Positions 1 to 7,259 of a stretch of DNA of 37,076 nt are shown piece by piece. Position numbers and translations under genes: made by a program. The notes under the pieces were generated by a model. It made no database searches and was not told the origin of the DNA. It worked only from the letters and a program-made list of their open reading frames with translations. How positions within the stretch are numbered: position 1 is the stretch's first letter; each line of letters opens with the position of its first letter. Source of the stretch: Pseudobdellovibrionaceae bacterium (lineage in GTDB: Bacteria; Bdellovibrionota; FAC87; UBA2466). The stretch covers positions 1 to 37,076 of the forward strand of contig JAHFAF010000014.1 in assembly GCA_023250715.1 (NCBI GenBank), read 5' to 3'.

Positions 1-1
1 G

Positions 2-1201
2 AGCTGGGAATTGCAGGGGAGCTGGCAGGAGGGGTCCATCGAAGGCTACCGGTACGGCATTGCCCAGGGGGAAACGAGTCAAGTATCCTGCGATAGAAGT
101 GCGGTATCCGCCATGCGCTCTTTGCATTTTTCGGGACTCCATCCCGACACGGCTTATTCCATCGTTGTCTGCGCCATTAATGGAAACGTTCCTCCTGATT
201 CCGGGGCCAGTCAAATTTTCATCGCGAGAACTCCTAATCTCGCCTATCTGGATCGTCAGTATTACCTGGCACGAAATCCCGATGCGACGGCAGCGATCGC
301 CCAGGGAGAAAGTACTTCGCCCTTGGATCATCTTTACCAGGTCGGGTACCTAAACAAATATCGAGACGTCTCTCCGCTCTTTGATGTTTCCTTCTACTTG
401 GCGTTCAATAGCGATCTGCGAACGAATATCCTCAGCTACGATCTCGGCCCGTTCCTCCATTACTATAATGAAACTCAAGCTGTGAATCGCCAAGCTTCCC
501 CGTACTTTGATCCGACATTCTATCGGACGCGTTACCCGGAAGTGCCGGCACTGATCGGAAGTGTTTATCAGACTCTCGCCCATCATTTTTGGATAGCCGG
601 ACTAGGCGAGCGACGGCGCGGATCTTGGGAATTCGACGAGGCCTATTATCTGGACACTTACCCCGATGTCGCAGGTGCGGTTGCAGACCACACTTTCGGA
701 TCAGGTCTCGTTCACTACCTTCTCTACGGAAAAAGCGAAGGGCGATTCGCGGCACGGCCCGGGGAAAAGGGCGACATGTTTCGCGCTTATAATCCGGGCG
801 CGGATTACCATTTTTTCACCACTCGCCAGAGCGAATACGATAATGCCGTGGCCCACGGCTACCAAGCAGAAGGGGCTCCATTTCAGGTCTTCCTCCACTC
901 CGAAGTGGGTCTGTCACCACTTTATCGCCTCTACAACTTAAGTAACGGCCGCCACTATTACACGGCCGCAGCCGGGGAAAAAGATTCTCTCGTCAGCGCG
1001 GGGTGGCGTCTAGAGCGTATCGAAGGGTACGTCGCTCCTGAGCCAAGAGCCGGTCTTACGGAACTTTTTCGTCTGTACAATAGAAACAGCGGGACGCATT
1101 TATTCACGACCAACGCGCAGGAAAAGGACATCGTGCTGACTCAATTTGGTTTCGCTTGGGAACAGCATGCGAGTGTGGGGTATGTGCCCTTGCGTCAGTA
1201 A
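2..1201 (+). CDS. Repeat-containing surface or secreted protein, 5' end outside the window
   Basis: The frame is open to the left edge and the listed TTG start has no credible ribosome binding site, so this is the C-terminal part of a longer protein. The first ~70 residues look like a fibronectin type III-like beta domain (a PDTAYSIVV strand). Four units of about 45 residues follow, beginning LDRQYYLARNPDA, FDVSFYLAFNSDL, FDPTFYRTRYPEV and FDEAYYLDTYPDV, with HYLLYGKSEGR-type ends. This unit is common in large bacterial surface proteins. The last ~140 residues hold three units of the LYRLYN...H.YT...E...L...G(W/F) type, which resemble the DUF5648 repeat. No catalytic motif is visible. An extracellular adhesive or structural role is an inference from the repeats; the true N-terminus and any signal peptide cannot be seen. 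Confidence 0.8.
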   Translation, partial: SWELQGSWQEGSIEGYRYGIAQGETSQVSCDRSAVSAMRSLHFSGLHPDTAYSIVVCAINGNVPPDSGASQIFIARTPNLAYLDRQYYLARNPDATAAIAQGESTSPLDHLYQVGYLNKYRDVSPLFDVSFYLAFNSDLRTNILSYDLGPFLHYYNETQAVNRQASPYFDPTFYRTRYPEVPALIGSVYQTLAHHFWIAGLGERRRGSWEFDEAYYLDTYPDVAGAVADHTFGSGLVHYLLYGKSEGRFAARPGEKGDMFRAYNPGADYHFFTTRQSEYDNAVAHGYQAEGAPFQVFLHSEVGLSPLYRLYNLSNGRHYYTAAAGEKDSLVSAGWRLERIEGYVAPEPRAGLTELFRLYNRNSGTHLFTTNAQEKDIVLTQFGFAWEQHASVGYVPLRQ

Positions 1202-1278
1202 TTGAAGCGGGCAGATATTCAATCAGCCGTCGGCGAATGCTCTTGTCCCAGAGGGCTTGCTGAGTGCATTGACCTCCC

Positions 1279-2136
1279 TTACTTACTTTTCTTCACGACT
1301 CGCTTTAGGCAATCTAGGAAGAAAGCTTCATTCCATAGTTCCAGAGTCTTCACGTCAACCGGCCTTAAAAATCTTTGAACATCGGCTTTGGCTTTCTCCC
1401 AATCCACTTCCCTAATTCGCCGAGACATCTGCTTCCCATACCAATCGATGTCGGCCCTCAGCCCTTTGCCTTTCCACGGACCCAGTTGCCCCAGGGCGTT
1501 GGATAAGAATTTGACATTTGGAGAGGCTTTTTGACCTACGTACCAGAGAAAATCAAACCAGTCTCTTCCTTTGATATAGTCGCGACAAAGGAGAGCGTGG
1601 CTTTTGCCAGCAAAGAGACTTGGGACATCATATGCAGTTACCGAGAAATTAATCGGAAACATTAGAAACCTTATTTCCGTCTTGGCTCCGGCCGGTGGGT
1701 TCGTATCAACTTCAAGCTTGATCTTTAACGAGCGCTTCGGACCATCGGCCTTTGGGTATTGGACTCTTAACAATCTTCCTAACGAATCGTCCTTCAAGAA
1801 GGTACTCTGGACAGCATTCGCGTAGGAGCGTCCCTCCACTCTTACGTCATAACCGAAGGCCTTCAGCTCGGCATTCATGGAGGAAAGGTAGGAGTTAAGA
1901 TCGAACTTCTTATCCGGTTCGTGAAGGGCGAAATCCAAGTCTTCTGAAAATCGCATGAGGCCGTGAAGGATTCGAAGTGCGGTTCCCCCTTGAAATGCCG
2001 CCCTCTTGAAGAATCCAGAATTGTAGAGCGAGTTCAATACAAGCTCCTGAGTGATCTCCTTTAGGGCATGGTCCTCCTCCTGCGCCGATTGGCACTGGTA
2101 ACCATCCAACTTATCTTGAATGATCTTTACGCTCAT
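1279..2136 (-). CDS. abiEii: AbiEii-family nucleotidyltransferase toxin (type IV toxin-antitoxin)
   Basis: This 285-residue protein carries the nucleotidyltransferase signatures of the AbiEii/AbiGii family. They are GGTALR (about residues 50-55) and RFSEDLDF (62-69), the latter holding the metal-binding acidic pair, then KLEVDTNPP (about 139-147) and KGRDWFDFLWY (about 189-199). Length is normal and all core motifs are intact, so it should be active. Family members act on cellular nucleic acid, with NTP or tRNA transfer activity reported for homologues, and can cause growth arrest or phage abortive infection. The ATG overlaps the stop of the upstream antitoxin gene by 4 nt (ATGA), which implies translational coupling and one transcript. 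No second copy or mobile element is visible beside it. Confidence 0.9.
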   Translation of the reverse strand: MSVKIIQDKLDGYQCQSAQEEDHALKEITQELVLNSLYNSGFFKRAAFQGGTALRILHGLMRFSEDLDFALHEPDKKFDLNSYLSSMNAELKAFGYDVRVEGRSYANAVQSTFLKDDSLGRLLRVQYPKADGPKRSLKIKLEVDTNPPAGAKTEIRFLMFPINFSVTAYDVPSLFAGKSHALLCRDYIKGRDWFDFLWYVGQKASPNVKFLSNALGQLGPWKGKGLRADIDWYGKQMSRRIREVDWEKAKADVQRFLRPVDVKTLELWNEAFFLDCLKRVVKKSK

Positions 2137-2762
2137 AGCTCGCTACTCTTTCTGAACGCCCGCAAGAAAGCCCTAAGGCGAGTGTTTCGGTAGCTCTCTG
2201 CAATTTCGGTAAGAAGCTTATGGGAGATCTGTTTCCAGGACTCCTCCTCGATCCGCAAGAACTTCTTCAGTTCTTTGGGCTCTAGGTCCACCTTATGGGT
2301 AACAATGTAGTCAGCGAGCGCTTTTGTCGGGCTTGCGATCAAATGCACCGTTCTTCCGGCCGCCTCCCTTTCCACCCCGATGAAATTGAATCTAGGAATT
2401 CTCGCATAACTGAAATTCCCCAGTGGGGTTTTAAAACAGGTCGACCTCTTCAGGCTGACACTTGTGACCGTGTAAACAGCTTCGGGAATCCAGCCGCTAT
2501 GAGAGAGGGCGGATTCCAGACTTACATAAGAGGGGGCGTAAATTTTTTGAGCAAGTTCAAACTGATCTATTGGCTCTCGTTGAAAGATTTTACCCAGGCA
2601 ATAGACTCCTCGACGAAGTTGGATTAGGTCGCCCGCTGCGATCGCGCGTTTAACGAGCCCGTAGCGCCGATTAGGCGATCCTTCCAACAGATTCACCACC
2701 TCCGTATCTGTAAAGATGTCTGTCGGAAGTTCTTCTCTAAGTTTGAATGCAAGAGTGCTCAT
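2133..2762 (-). CDS. abiEi: AbiEi-family antitoxin and transcriptional autoregulator
   Basis: The N-terminal ~70 residues form a winged-helix-type domain typical of AbiEi antitoxins (NRRYGLVKRAIAAGDLIQLR, then RRGVYCLG). The family segment SYVSLESALSHSGWIPEAV follows, and then a basic, helical C-terminal domain. AbiEi proteins repress their own operon and neutralise AbiEii without direct binding. I chose the ATG at 2762 (MSTLAFKLREELP, 209 residues) over the TTG at 2768; neither has an obvious Shine-Dalgarno. The gene is first in a two-gene operon and its stop overlaps the toxin start. Paired inverted repeats directly upstream are the likely binding sites of this protein. Confidence 0.88.
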   Translation of the reverse strand: MSTLAFKLREELPTDIFTDTEVVNLLEGSPNRRYGLVKRAIAAGDLIQLRRGVYCLGKIFQREPIDQFELAQKIYAPSYVSLESALSHSGWIPEAVYTVTSVSLKRSTCFKTPLGNFSYARIPRFNFIGVEREAAGRTVHLIASPTKALADYIVTHKVDLEPKELKKFLRIEEESWKQISHKLLTEIAESYRNTRLRAFLRAFRKSSEL

Positions 2763-2780
2763 AAGCAAAAATATAACAAG

Positions 2781-2803
2781 ATACTGTCTTATTATGACAG
2801 TAT
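2781..2803. promoter_or_regulatory. Inverted repeat 1, likely AbiEi operator (proximal)
   Basis: This is a perfect ATACTGTC-N7-GACAGTAT palindrome of 23 bp. It overlaps the predicted -10 element of the abiE operon. An identical palindrome lies exactly 60 bp further upstream. Paired inverted repeats bound by AbiEi are the known mode of autoregulation in this family; binding here is inferred. Confidence 0.75.
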
Positions 2804-2819
2804 TTAACTTATATTTCAG
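2791..2819 (-). promoter_or_regulatory. Predicted sigma70-type promoter of the abiE operon
   Basis: On the minus strand CATAAT (-10, 5/6 match) lies 17 nt downstream of CTGAAA (-35, 4/6 match). This would start transcription about 20-25 nt before the abiEi ATG. The -10 hexamer lies inside the proximal inverted repeat, so a bound repressor would block RNA polymerase. The assignment comes from the sequence only. Confidence 0.5.
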
Positions 2820-2840
2820 TATATGTTTAAAATAGTCATA

Positions 2841-2863
2841 ATACTGTCATTTTACGACAGTAT
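2841..2863. promoter_or_regulatory. Inverted repeat 2, likely AbiEi operator (distal)
   Basis: This is the second perfect ATACTGTC-N7-GACAGTAT copy, with the same 7-nt spacer length but a different spacer sequence. It lies upstream of the predicted -35. Conservation of the arms but not the loop points to protein binding rather than RNA structure. The imperfect half-site TTCAGTAT lies between the two copies at 2815-2822. Confidence 0.75.
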
Positions 2864-2896
2864 TAAGTCGTAATTATTAAAAGAGCAGTCAAAGGA

Positions 2897-2916
2897 ATCG
2901 TAAATCATCGTAAATC
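2897..2916. repeat. Short tandem direct repeat, 2 x 10 bp
   Basis: ATCGTAAATC occurs twice in tandem without mismatch in the AT-rich spacer between the abiE operators and the next gene. It may be slippage or part of a binding site; nothing else supports a function. Confidence 0.6.
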
Positions 2917-2938
2917 ATGGTCGAAAAAGCATACGATT

Positions 2939-3157
2939 GTGTCGAGCCAAGAACCTATTTACGCTACCGAGAGCGACGAAGGGCCGCGGGCGGGAATTCT
3001 AGATAGGCTCACACTTGCCAATGGCCCTCGTCGAGAAATTGGACCGGAATTCAAAGAACGTAAATTTGAGAACGTTGCGTGGGGAATTTTGGAGCTGCCG
3101 CCTGATATCGGAAAGTTTGAAATAGGAGTCGTTTGCGTTTTGGAGGAAAAATCATGA
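2939..3157 (+). CDS. Doubtful 72-residue ORF upstream of a secreted-protein gene
   Basis: This GTG-started ORF occupies much of the spacer between the abiE operators and the gene at 3154. In its favour, its TGA overlaps the next ATG as ATGA, an arrangement typical of coupled genes, and no other gene explains the stretch. Against it, there is no Shine-Dalgarno before the GTG, no signal peptide and no recognisable family. It could also be a remnant of a decayed gene. Confidence 0.22.
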   Translation: MSSQEPIYATESDEGPRAGILDRLTLANGPRREIGPEFKERKFENVAWGILELPPDIGKFEIGVVCVLEEKS

Positions 3158-3888
3158 GCGTAAGATTCTGTGTTCTTTTTCTGTGTCTAGGGGCCTCTTC
3201 AGTACGAGGAGAGAGCGAAATAGCCAGGGAGTTATATGACGATTTTAAAACAGCGGCGGACTTGCCTTTAAAACTCAAGGAGCTCAGGCCCAAGCGCCCA
3301 GATGAGCCCTGGAAGTGCGATGTCGCCACTGCCGTGAAAGATTCTGATCCCGCGGTGTTTCAGGCCGACGTGGTGATGGATTCGGCCTTCGGTGGCCGAC
3401 AGATAAGGGCTTCTATTCAAGGGAAAGAACGAAAGGAGATCGATGGTACTTACGGGCTTTCTGCTTCCAAGCACAAGCAAGGATTGCTTGGTAGGTCCAG
3501 TTACGAAGTTGTGTGGAGGGGGACATCGAAGAAGACGGTTGTTGTGGGACACAAACTGGAAGACGGTGCGGATCCCGACAGGCATGCCGAATCGTATGAA
3601 GATGCCACGACGCCGTATGAATTGTCCTATTGGCATCCGGTTACCCAAGTACAAACATCTCCCGTCACTCAAGTAAGACTCGGAACCGTTTGTCTAAGAA
3701 AGCTCGGGGAGGAGATCCTCATCGAAGTTGCGGCGGCGTACTTTAGCGAAACAGGGGAAGCGATAAGAAACTACAAGAATCACGCCTCCCTTGATCTCAC
3801 CTCGAATGAGATCGCGCTCAGAAAAAATGGCCTTCCCTCCCAATGTTTCGAGAACACCAGAGTGGAATGGCTTATGTTGTGTCACTAG
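3154..3888 (+). CDS. Exported protein of unknown function
   Basis: I chose the ATG at 3154 over the TTG at 3133 because a strong GGAGG lies 8 nt before it and a signal peptide (MSVRFCVLFLCLGASSVRG) starts there. The mature part is about 225 residues, mostly polar with beta-prone stretches. It has four cysteines (WKC, TVC, SQC and LMLCH near the C-terminus) that could form two disulphides in the periplasm or outside. No known domain was recognised. It is followed after 36 nt by another small exported protein and then by the dimethylformamidase-like protein, all on the plus strand, so the three may be cotranscribed. Confidence 0.75.
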   Translation: MSVRFCVLFLCLGASSVRGESEIARELYDDFKTAADLPLKLKELRPKRPDEPWKCDVATAVKDSDPAVFQADVVMDSAFGGRQIRASIQGKERKEIDGTYGLSASKHKQGLLGRSSYEVVWRGTSKKTVVVGHKLEDGADPDRHAESYEDATTPYELSYWHPVTQVQTSPVTQVRLGTVCLRKLGEEILIEVAAAYFSETGEAIRNYKNHASLDLTSNEIALRKNGLPSQCFENTRVEWLMLCH

Positions 3889-3924
3889 CGCGATGGCCAC
3901 GCACTAATATTATTTGAGGACCCC

Positions 3925-4257
3925 ATGCGAAGAGTAATATTGTTTTTGGCCTTACTTAATTCCGACGTCGTCAGAGCGGAAGCGAATCTACATAAGCAAA
4001 TCGACGAGTGCGACCTCACGCGAGATGCGAAATGCCTCGGCGATATTCTTCATCAACTCACCCGTGGCATCACCGCGCAAACCGCAAAGGGGCGAATTGT
4101 CACTTACTGGTGCATCTGTAAGGACTCTAGTATTTACCTAGCCAGAGTACTGCCAGATGGAACGAAAGCGTGGGATAAACTAGGCGTTTTGGGTAGCGAC
4201 GTACAATGCACTGCCCAATTGTTGCCCGGGGTTCGTAAGGAATGTCATCCGCAGTAG
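3925..4257 (+). CDS. Small exported cysteine-rich protein
   Basis: This 110-residue protein has a start supported by GAGG 5 nt upstream and by a signal peptide (MRRVILFLALLNSDVVRA). The mature part of about 92 residues has six cysteines (DEC, AKC, WCIC, VQC, KEC), an even number suited to disulphides in an exported protein. I do not recognise the family. It sits between another exported orphan (36 nt upstream) and the large LamG protein (35 nt downstream). Confidence 0.72.
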   Translation: MRRVILFLALLNSDVVRAEANLHKQIDECDLTRDAKCLGDILHQLTRGITAQTAKGRIVTYWCICKDSSIYLARVLPDGTKAWDKLGVLGSDVQCTAQLLPGVRKECHPQ

Positions 4258-4292
4258 AAGAGTGGTACTTTCTCCGAATTAGGGAGGAATGG

Positions 4293-6362
4293 ATGCGGCT
4301 CTTTCTGTTTGGTTTGCTTATCGCGCCCGGACTTTGGGCGCACAATCCTATTCAACTTGAAAATCTGAAGCCTGGTAGTCGCGATTGGGGCCTGCGAAAT
4401 CGAGCGCCGAACAGCGAAGTGGCGGCCTATGCTTCGCCCGTAAACGTTAAGAGAGGAAAGGACGTCCAATTCTTTGTTACCTCGACTGATGGTGACGTAA
4501 CCCTAGAGATCTTTCGCATGGGTTGGTACGAAGGCCTTGGGGGACGGCGCGTTTGGGGGCCTAGCACGTACCCAGGTATTGTCCAACCCGAACCGATTAT
4601 CACCCTAGAGACTCGCACGGTGGAGTGCCCATGGAAAGATCCCATTCTCGTTCGCGCGCAGTGGTTGAGCGGCATTTATCTGGCCAAATTTACCACCGCT
4701 AAGAATGGCTATGAGACTTACGCTCAGTTCGTCGTGACGGAAGACTCGCGCCCCGCAGATATTTTTTTCCAGCGAAGCATCACCACGGATCAGGCGTACA
4801 ACTCGTGGGGTGGCTGGAGTGCGTACGGCCCTGCAAAATTTGAGGAGAGAGCTTTCAAGCTTTCTTTCAATCGACCCTTCTTCAATTGGGGTGCCGGGAA
4901 TTTTCTACCCAACACCACGGATCTCGCCGGCAACTATCTGCAGTCCGGTTGGGAGTACAGCATGCTTCGATGGCTCGAGCGCGAAGGGTATGACGTCACC
5001 TATGGCACGAACTTGGATGTACATGAGTCTTCCGAGCTATTGACTCGTCACAAGGCATTTCTTTCCGTCGGGCACGATGAGTATTGGAGCCGGCCGATGC
5101 GAGAGAATGTAGCGCGTGCTAGAGATAGCGGTGTAAATCTCGCCTTTTTCTCCGCGAACACGGCCTATTGGCAGGTTCGACTCGAGCCCAGCGCTGTAAC
5201 GGGCGAAGAGAATCATACACTGGTCATCTATAAGGATAAGACTCTCGATCCGGTAAAAGATCAGCTGGCCACCACGGTATGGCGCGATCCATTTCTCAAT
5301 AGCCCCGAAGAGATGTTGCTGGGAGTGATGTACGATAATGTCCCGCCTATTGCTGACATGCTCGTAGAGAACACGGCACATTGGATTTTCGAAAAAGCCG
5401 GTTTGCGTAATGGGGATCGGATTCCGGGAATCCTTGGCTATGAAGTGGATCGCATTTTCGAGCGCAGCCCTGAAGGGCTTCGTCGTATTACCCACTCCCC
5501 CTTCCAGCTGGAAGGGACGAGGCACTATTCCGACTCCACTCTCTACCAGGCTAAGAGTGGCGCTTGGGTGTATGCCGGGGGAACGATTCGTTATGGATTT
5601 GGGCTGGATGATTTCGGTGTGCCGCTGTCTCGATCGAGTGTGCTAAGCGTGCCGTTACAGCAAATGACTCGCAACCTACTAGCTCGCTTTAAACATCCCC
5701 TTAAGGCACCAAAGGTATTTGGTCCCGAGACCCCTCTCACCCGACTTTCTTTCGAGAATTCTGACCGGGGATTTTATCGAGATACGTCAGGGCGAGAAAA
5801 TCACGGCTATTCCTATGCGGACTCTCTTCCCCTCTCCGGAGTAGAAGGAAAGGTGGGTAAAGCAATTCAATTCAACGGATTCGGCCAGCAGATAGCGCTC
5901 GGACGAGAGGCCTCTATCGTTGGGACTGGCCCGTTCACTGTTTCATTCTGGACTCGTACTACCGACAAACGTCGACAGGTTCTTATCTCCCAGCGCGATG
6001 ATGATGATTTTCAAGGACGAGACTGGGACTTTTCCTCTTCTCTATATGGGTACGACGGGCAATATCAAATCGAGATCTCCGAGGAAGGAAAAATTCAATT
6101 CTGGGAATATAACCGCGCAATGCTGTATCCATTTCAGCTGCAATCCAAGACTGTAATCCGGGACGGAAACTGGCATCGCATCGTTTCCAAGCGGCTCAAG
6201 GATGGAACGGGCGAATTATGGATAGATGAAAAACTAGAAGCAACGCAGAACGCGCCCTTATTGGATCTCAAACCGCACACGGTGTTTATCGGCGCCGACG
6301 GCCGCGACCGGATTCATTTCTTTTCAGGGGACATCGACGAGCTCGTTATTCGAAATAATTAG
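4293..6362 (+). CDS. Exported N,N-dimethylformamidase beta-subunit-like protein with C-terminal LamG-like domain
   Basis: The start at 4293 rather than 4242 is set by AGGGAGGA just upstream and a signal peptide (MRLFLFGLLIAPGLWA), giving 689 residues. Residues ~20-470 match the large-subunit-like domain of N,N-dimethylformamidase. Supporting stretches include FRMGWYEGLGGRRV, TTDQAYNSWGGWSAYG, RWLEREGYDVTYGTNLD and SVGHDEYWS. Residues ~485-689 form a concanavalin A/LamG-like jelly roll (RLSFENSDRGFYRDTSGRE, PFTVSFWTRT, DGNWHRIVSKR, FSGDIDELVI), a fold that often binds glycans. Characterised DMFases are cytoplasmic and need a small subunit, which is not seen here. Export and the LamG module suggest an extracellular, perhaps glycan-associated role. 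Substrate unknown. Confidence 0.8.
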   Translation: MRLFLFGLLIAPGLWAHNPIQLENLKPGSRDWGLRNRAPNSEVAAYASPVNVKRGKDVQFFVTSTDGDVTLEIFRMGWYEGLGGRRVWGPSTYPGIVQPEPIITLETRTVECPWKDPILVRAQWLSGIYLAKFTTAKNGYETYAQFVVTEDSRPADIFFQRSITTDQAYNSWGGWSAYGPAKFEERAFKLSFNRPFFNWGAGNFLPNTTDLAGNYLQSGWEYSMLRWLEREGYDVTYGTNLDVHESSELLTRHKAFLSVGHDEYWSRPMRENVARARDSGVNLAFFSANTAYWQVRLEPSAVTGEENHTLVIYKDKTLDPVKDQLATTVWRDPFLNSPEEMLLGVMYDNVPPIADMLVENTAHWIFEKAGLRNGDRIPGILGYEVDRIFERSPEGLRRITHSPFQLEGTRHYSDSTLYQAKSGAWVYAGGTIRYGFGLDDFGVPLSRSSVLSVPLQQMTRNLLARFKHPLKAPKVFGPETPLTRLSFENSDRGFYRDTSGRENHGYSYADSLPLSGVEGKVGKAIQFNGFGQQIALGREASIVGTGPFTVSFWTRTTDKRRQVLISQRDDDDFQGRDWDFSSSLYGYDGQYQIEISEEGKIQFWEYNRAMLYPFQLQSKTVIRDGNWHRIVSKRLKDGTGELWIDEKLEATQNAPLLDLKPHTVFIGADGRDRIHFFSGDIDELVIRNN

Positions 6363-6410
6363 AAAAACAGTTGTTTCAAAATATAAAACCACGTCAGTAG
6401 CGCCCAGCGC

Positions 6411-6431
6411 TGGTTTCTAAAATTGAAACCA
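6411..6431. promoter_or_regulatory. Inverted repeat TGGTTTC-N7-GAAACCA, possible operator
   Basis: This 7-7-7 palindrome lies in the 186-nt spacer before the exported protein at 6549. A short hairpin AGCGC-CCA-GCGCT (6399-6411) abuts it. There is no T-run, so a simple terminator for the upstream gene is unlikely. A TTGAAA overlapping the right arm could be part of a -35 element, but the matching -10 (TATTTT, 19 nt away) is weak. Confidence 0.35.
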
Positions 6432-6548
6432 CAATAATGCGATCGGCTATTTTTCTACTAGAGTCCATTCCGCCCGTGGTGTACCTGAAGGCCAACACCA
6501 AGAGCGATTCCCGAAGTCTGTATTCACTTAACATTGAAAAGAGGAGCT

Positions 6549-7181
6549 ATGAAAATTTGCCTAGTAGCTTTTATGCTTGCATCCGGCATAGCTCTCGGAG
6601 AGTCCGATCCATTACTTGGAAATTGGGAGGTAGAAAGTACCCAGCAAAGCCTGCGCCGTTTCTTCACCGACTCCAATAGCTATTATTACTACCCTCTACC
6701 CACGATACTCGTCATCGAACCTTCCTTAGATAAGAGACATCAATACTTTGTACATTGGTTGGCCAACTGGAAACCCGGCAAAGTGCAGCAGGCTTTTACT
6801 TTTTGGTGTGATGGGAACGAAACTCACTTCCGGTGTGTCGATAGGGGGATTGCTTCCAAACATTCCTTCAAATTGGAGTTTCTCACGCCGTTTAGTGCGG
6901 AAATCCAGGATGTCTCCGTGGGCTTTCTTCAAAATAGTTATGGCTCCAATTACAGCAAGATTCACACCATGGTGAAAGGCGCTTCTCAATGGTTGAAGTT
7001 ACCATCGGACTTGTACACGGATATTTCGAAGCACGCGCAAGACGAGAAGCAATCGGTCGACGAATGGGTGACAAAAACCTTGAAGGCCCTTTCGGATCTC
7101 ATGAAATTGCCCGGAGCAAAAGGCAGAGGCGCCACTTACATTATCGATCAAAGCAGAAATTATTACGGCGATAAGAAGTAA
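6549..7181 (+). CDS. Exported protein of unknown function
   Basis: I set the start at the ATG at 6549, which has GAGGAG 2 nt upstream and begins a clear signal peptide (MKICLVAFMLASGIALG), giving 210 residues. The mature protein opens with DPLLGNWEVES, the kind of strand seen in small lipocalin-like or copper-resistance-like beta barrels (xGxW). That resemblance is weak. It has one cysteine pair (FWC...FRC), a tyrosine run (SYYYYP) and a helical C-terminal part from about residue 150. Its promoter must lie in the 186-nt spacer upstream. Confidence 0.72.
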   Translation: MKICLVAFMLASGIALGESDPLLGNWEVESTQQSLRRFFTDSNSYYYYPLPTILVIEPSLDKRHQYFVHWLANWKPGKVQQAFTFWCDGNETHFRCVDRGIASKHSFKLEFLTPFSAEIQDVSVGFLQNSYGSNYSKIHTMVKGASQWLKLPSDLYTDISKHAQDEKQSVDEWVTKTLKALSDLMKLPGAKGRGATYIIDQSRNYYGDKK

Positions 7182-7183
7182 CT

Positions 7184-7259
7184 CTACCTAGAACATCCTA
7201 AAAGGAAGTGGGTACCTAAAGCTACCTAGAACATCCTAAAAGGAAGTGGGTACCTAAAG
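7184..7259. repeat. Perfect tandem duplication of 38 bp
   Basis: The 38-bp unit starting CTACCTAGAACATCCTAAAA occurs at 7184-7221 and again at 7222-7259 with no mismatch. It fills the space between two convergent genes. The second copy contains the stop codon and last codon of the glucan synthase gene, so the first copy holds a displaced duplicate of that stop. The perfect identity suggests a recent slippage duplication. No hairpin terminator was seen in the unit. Confidence 0.9.

Noticed and set aside
2781-2916. CRISPR-like or mobile-element end repeats
   Set aside because: There are only two copies of the palindrome, with no regular spacers or cas genes, and the position matches an abiE operator. 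The 10-bp tandem repeat is too short to be a transposon end.
5037-5525. 162-residue minus-strand ORF
   Set aside because: It is antisense to the DMFase-LamG gene, with no start signal or domain.
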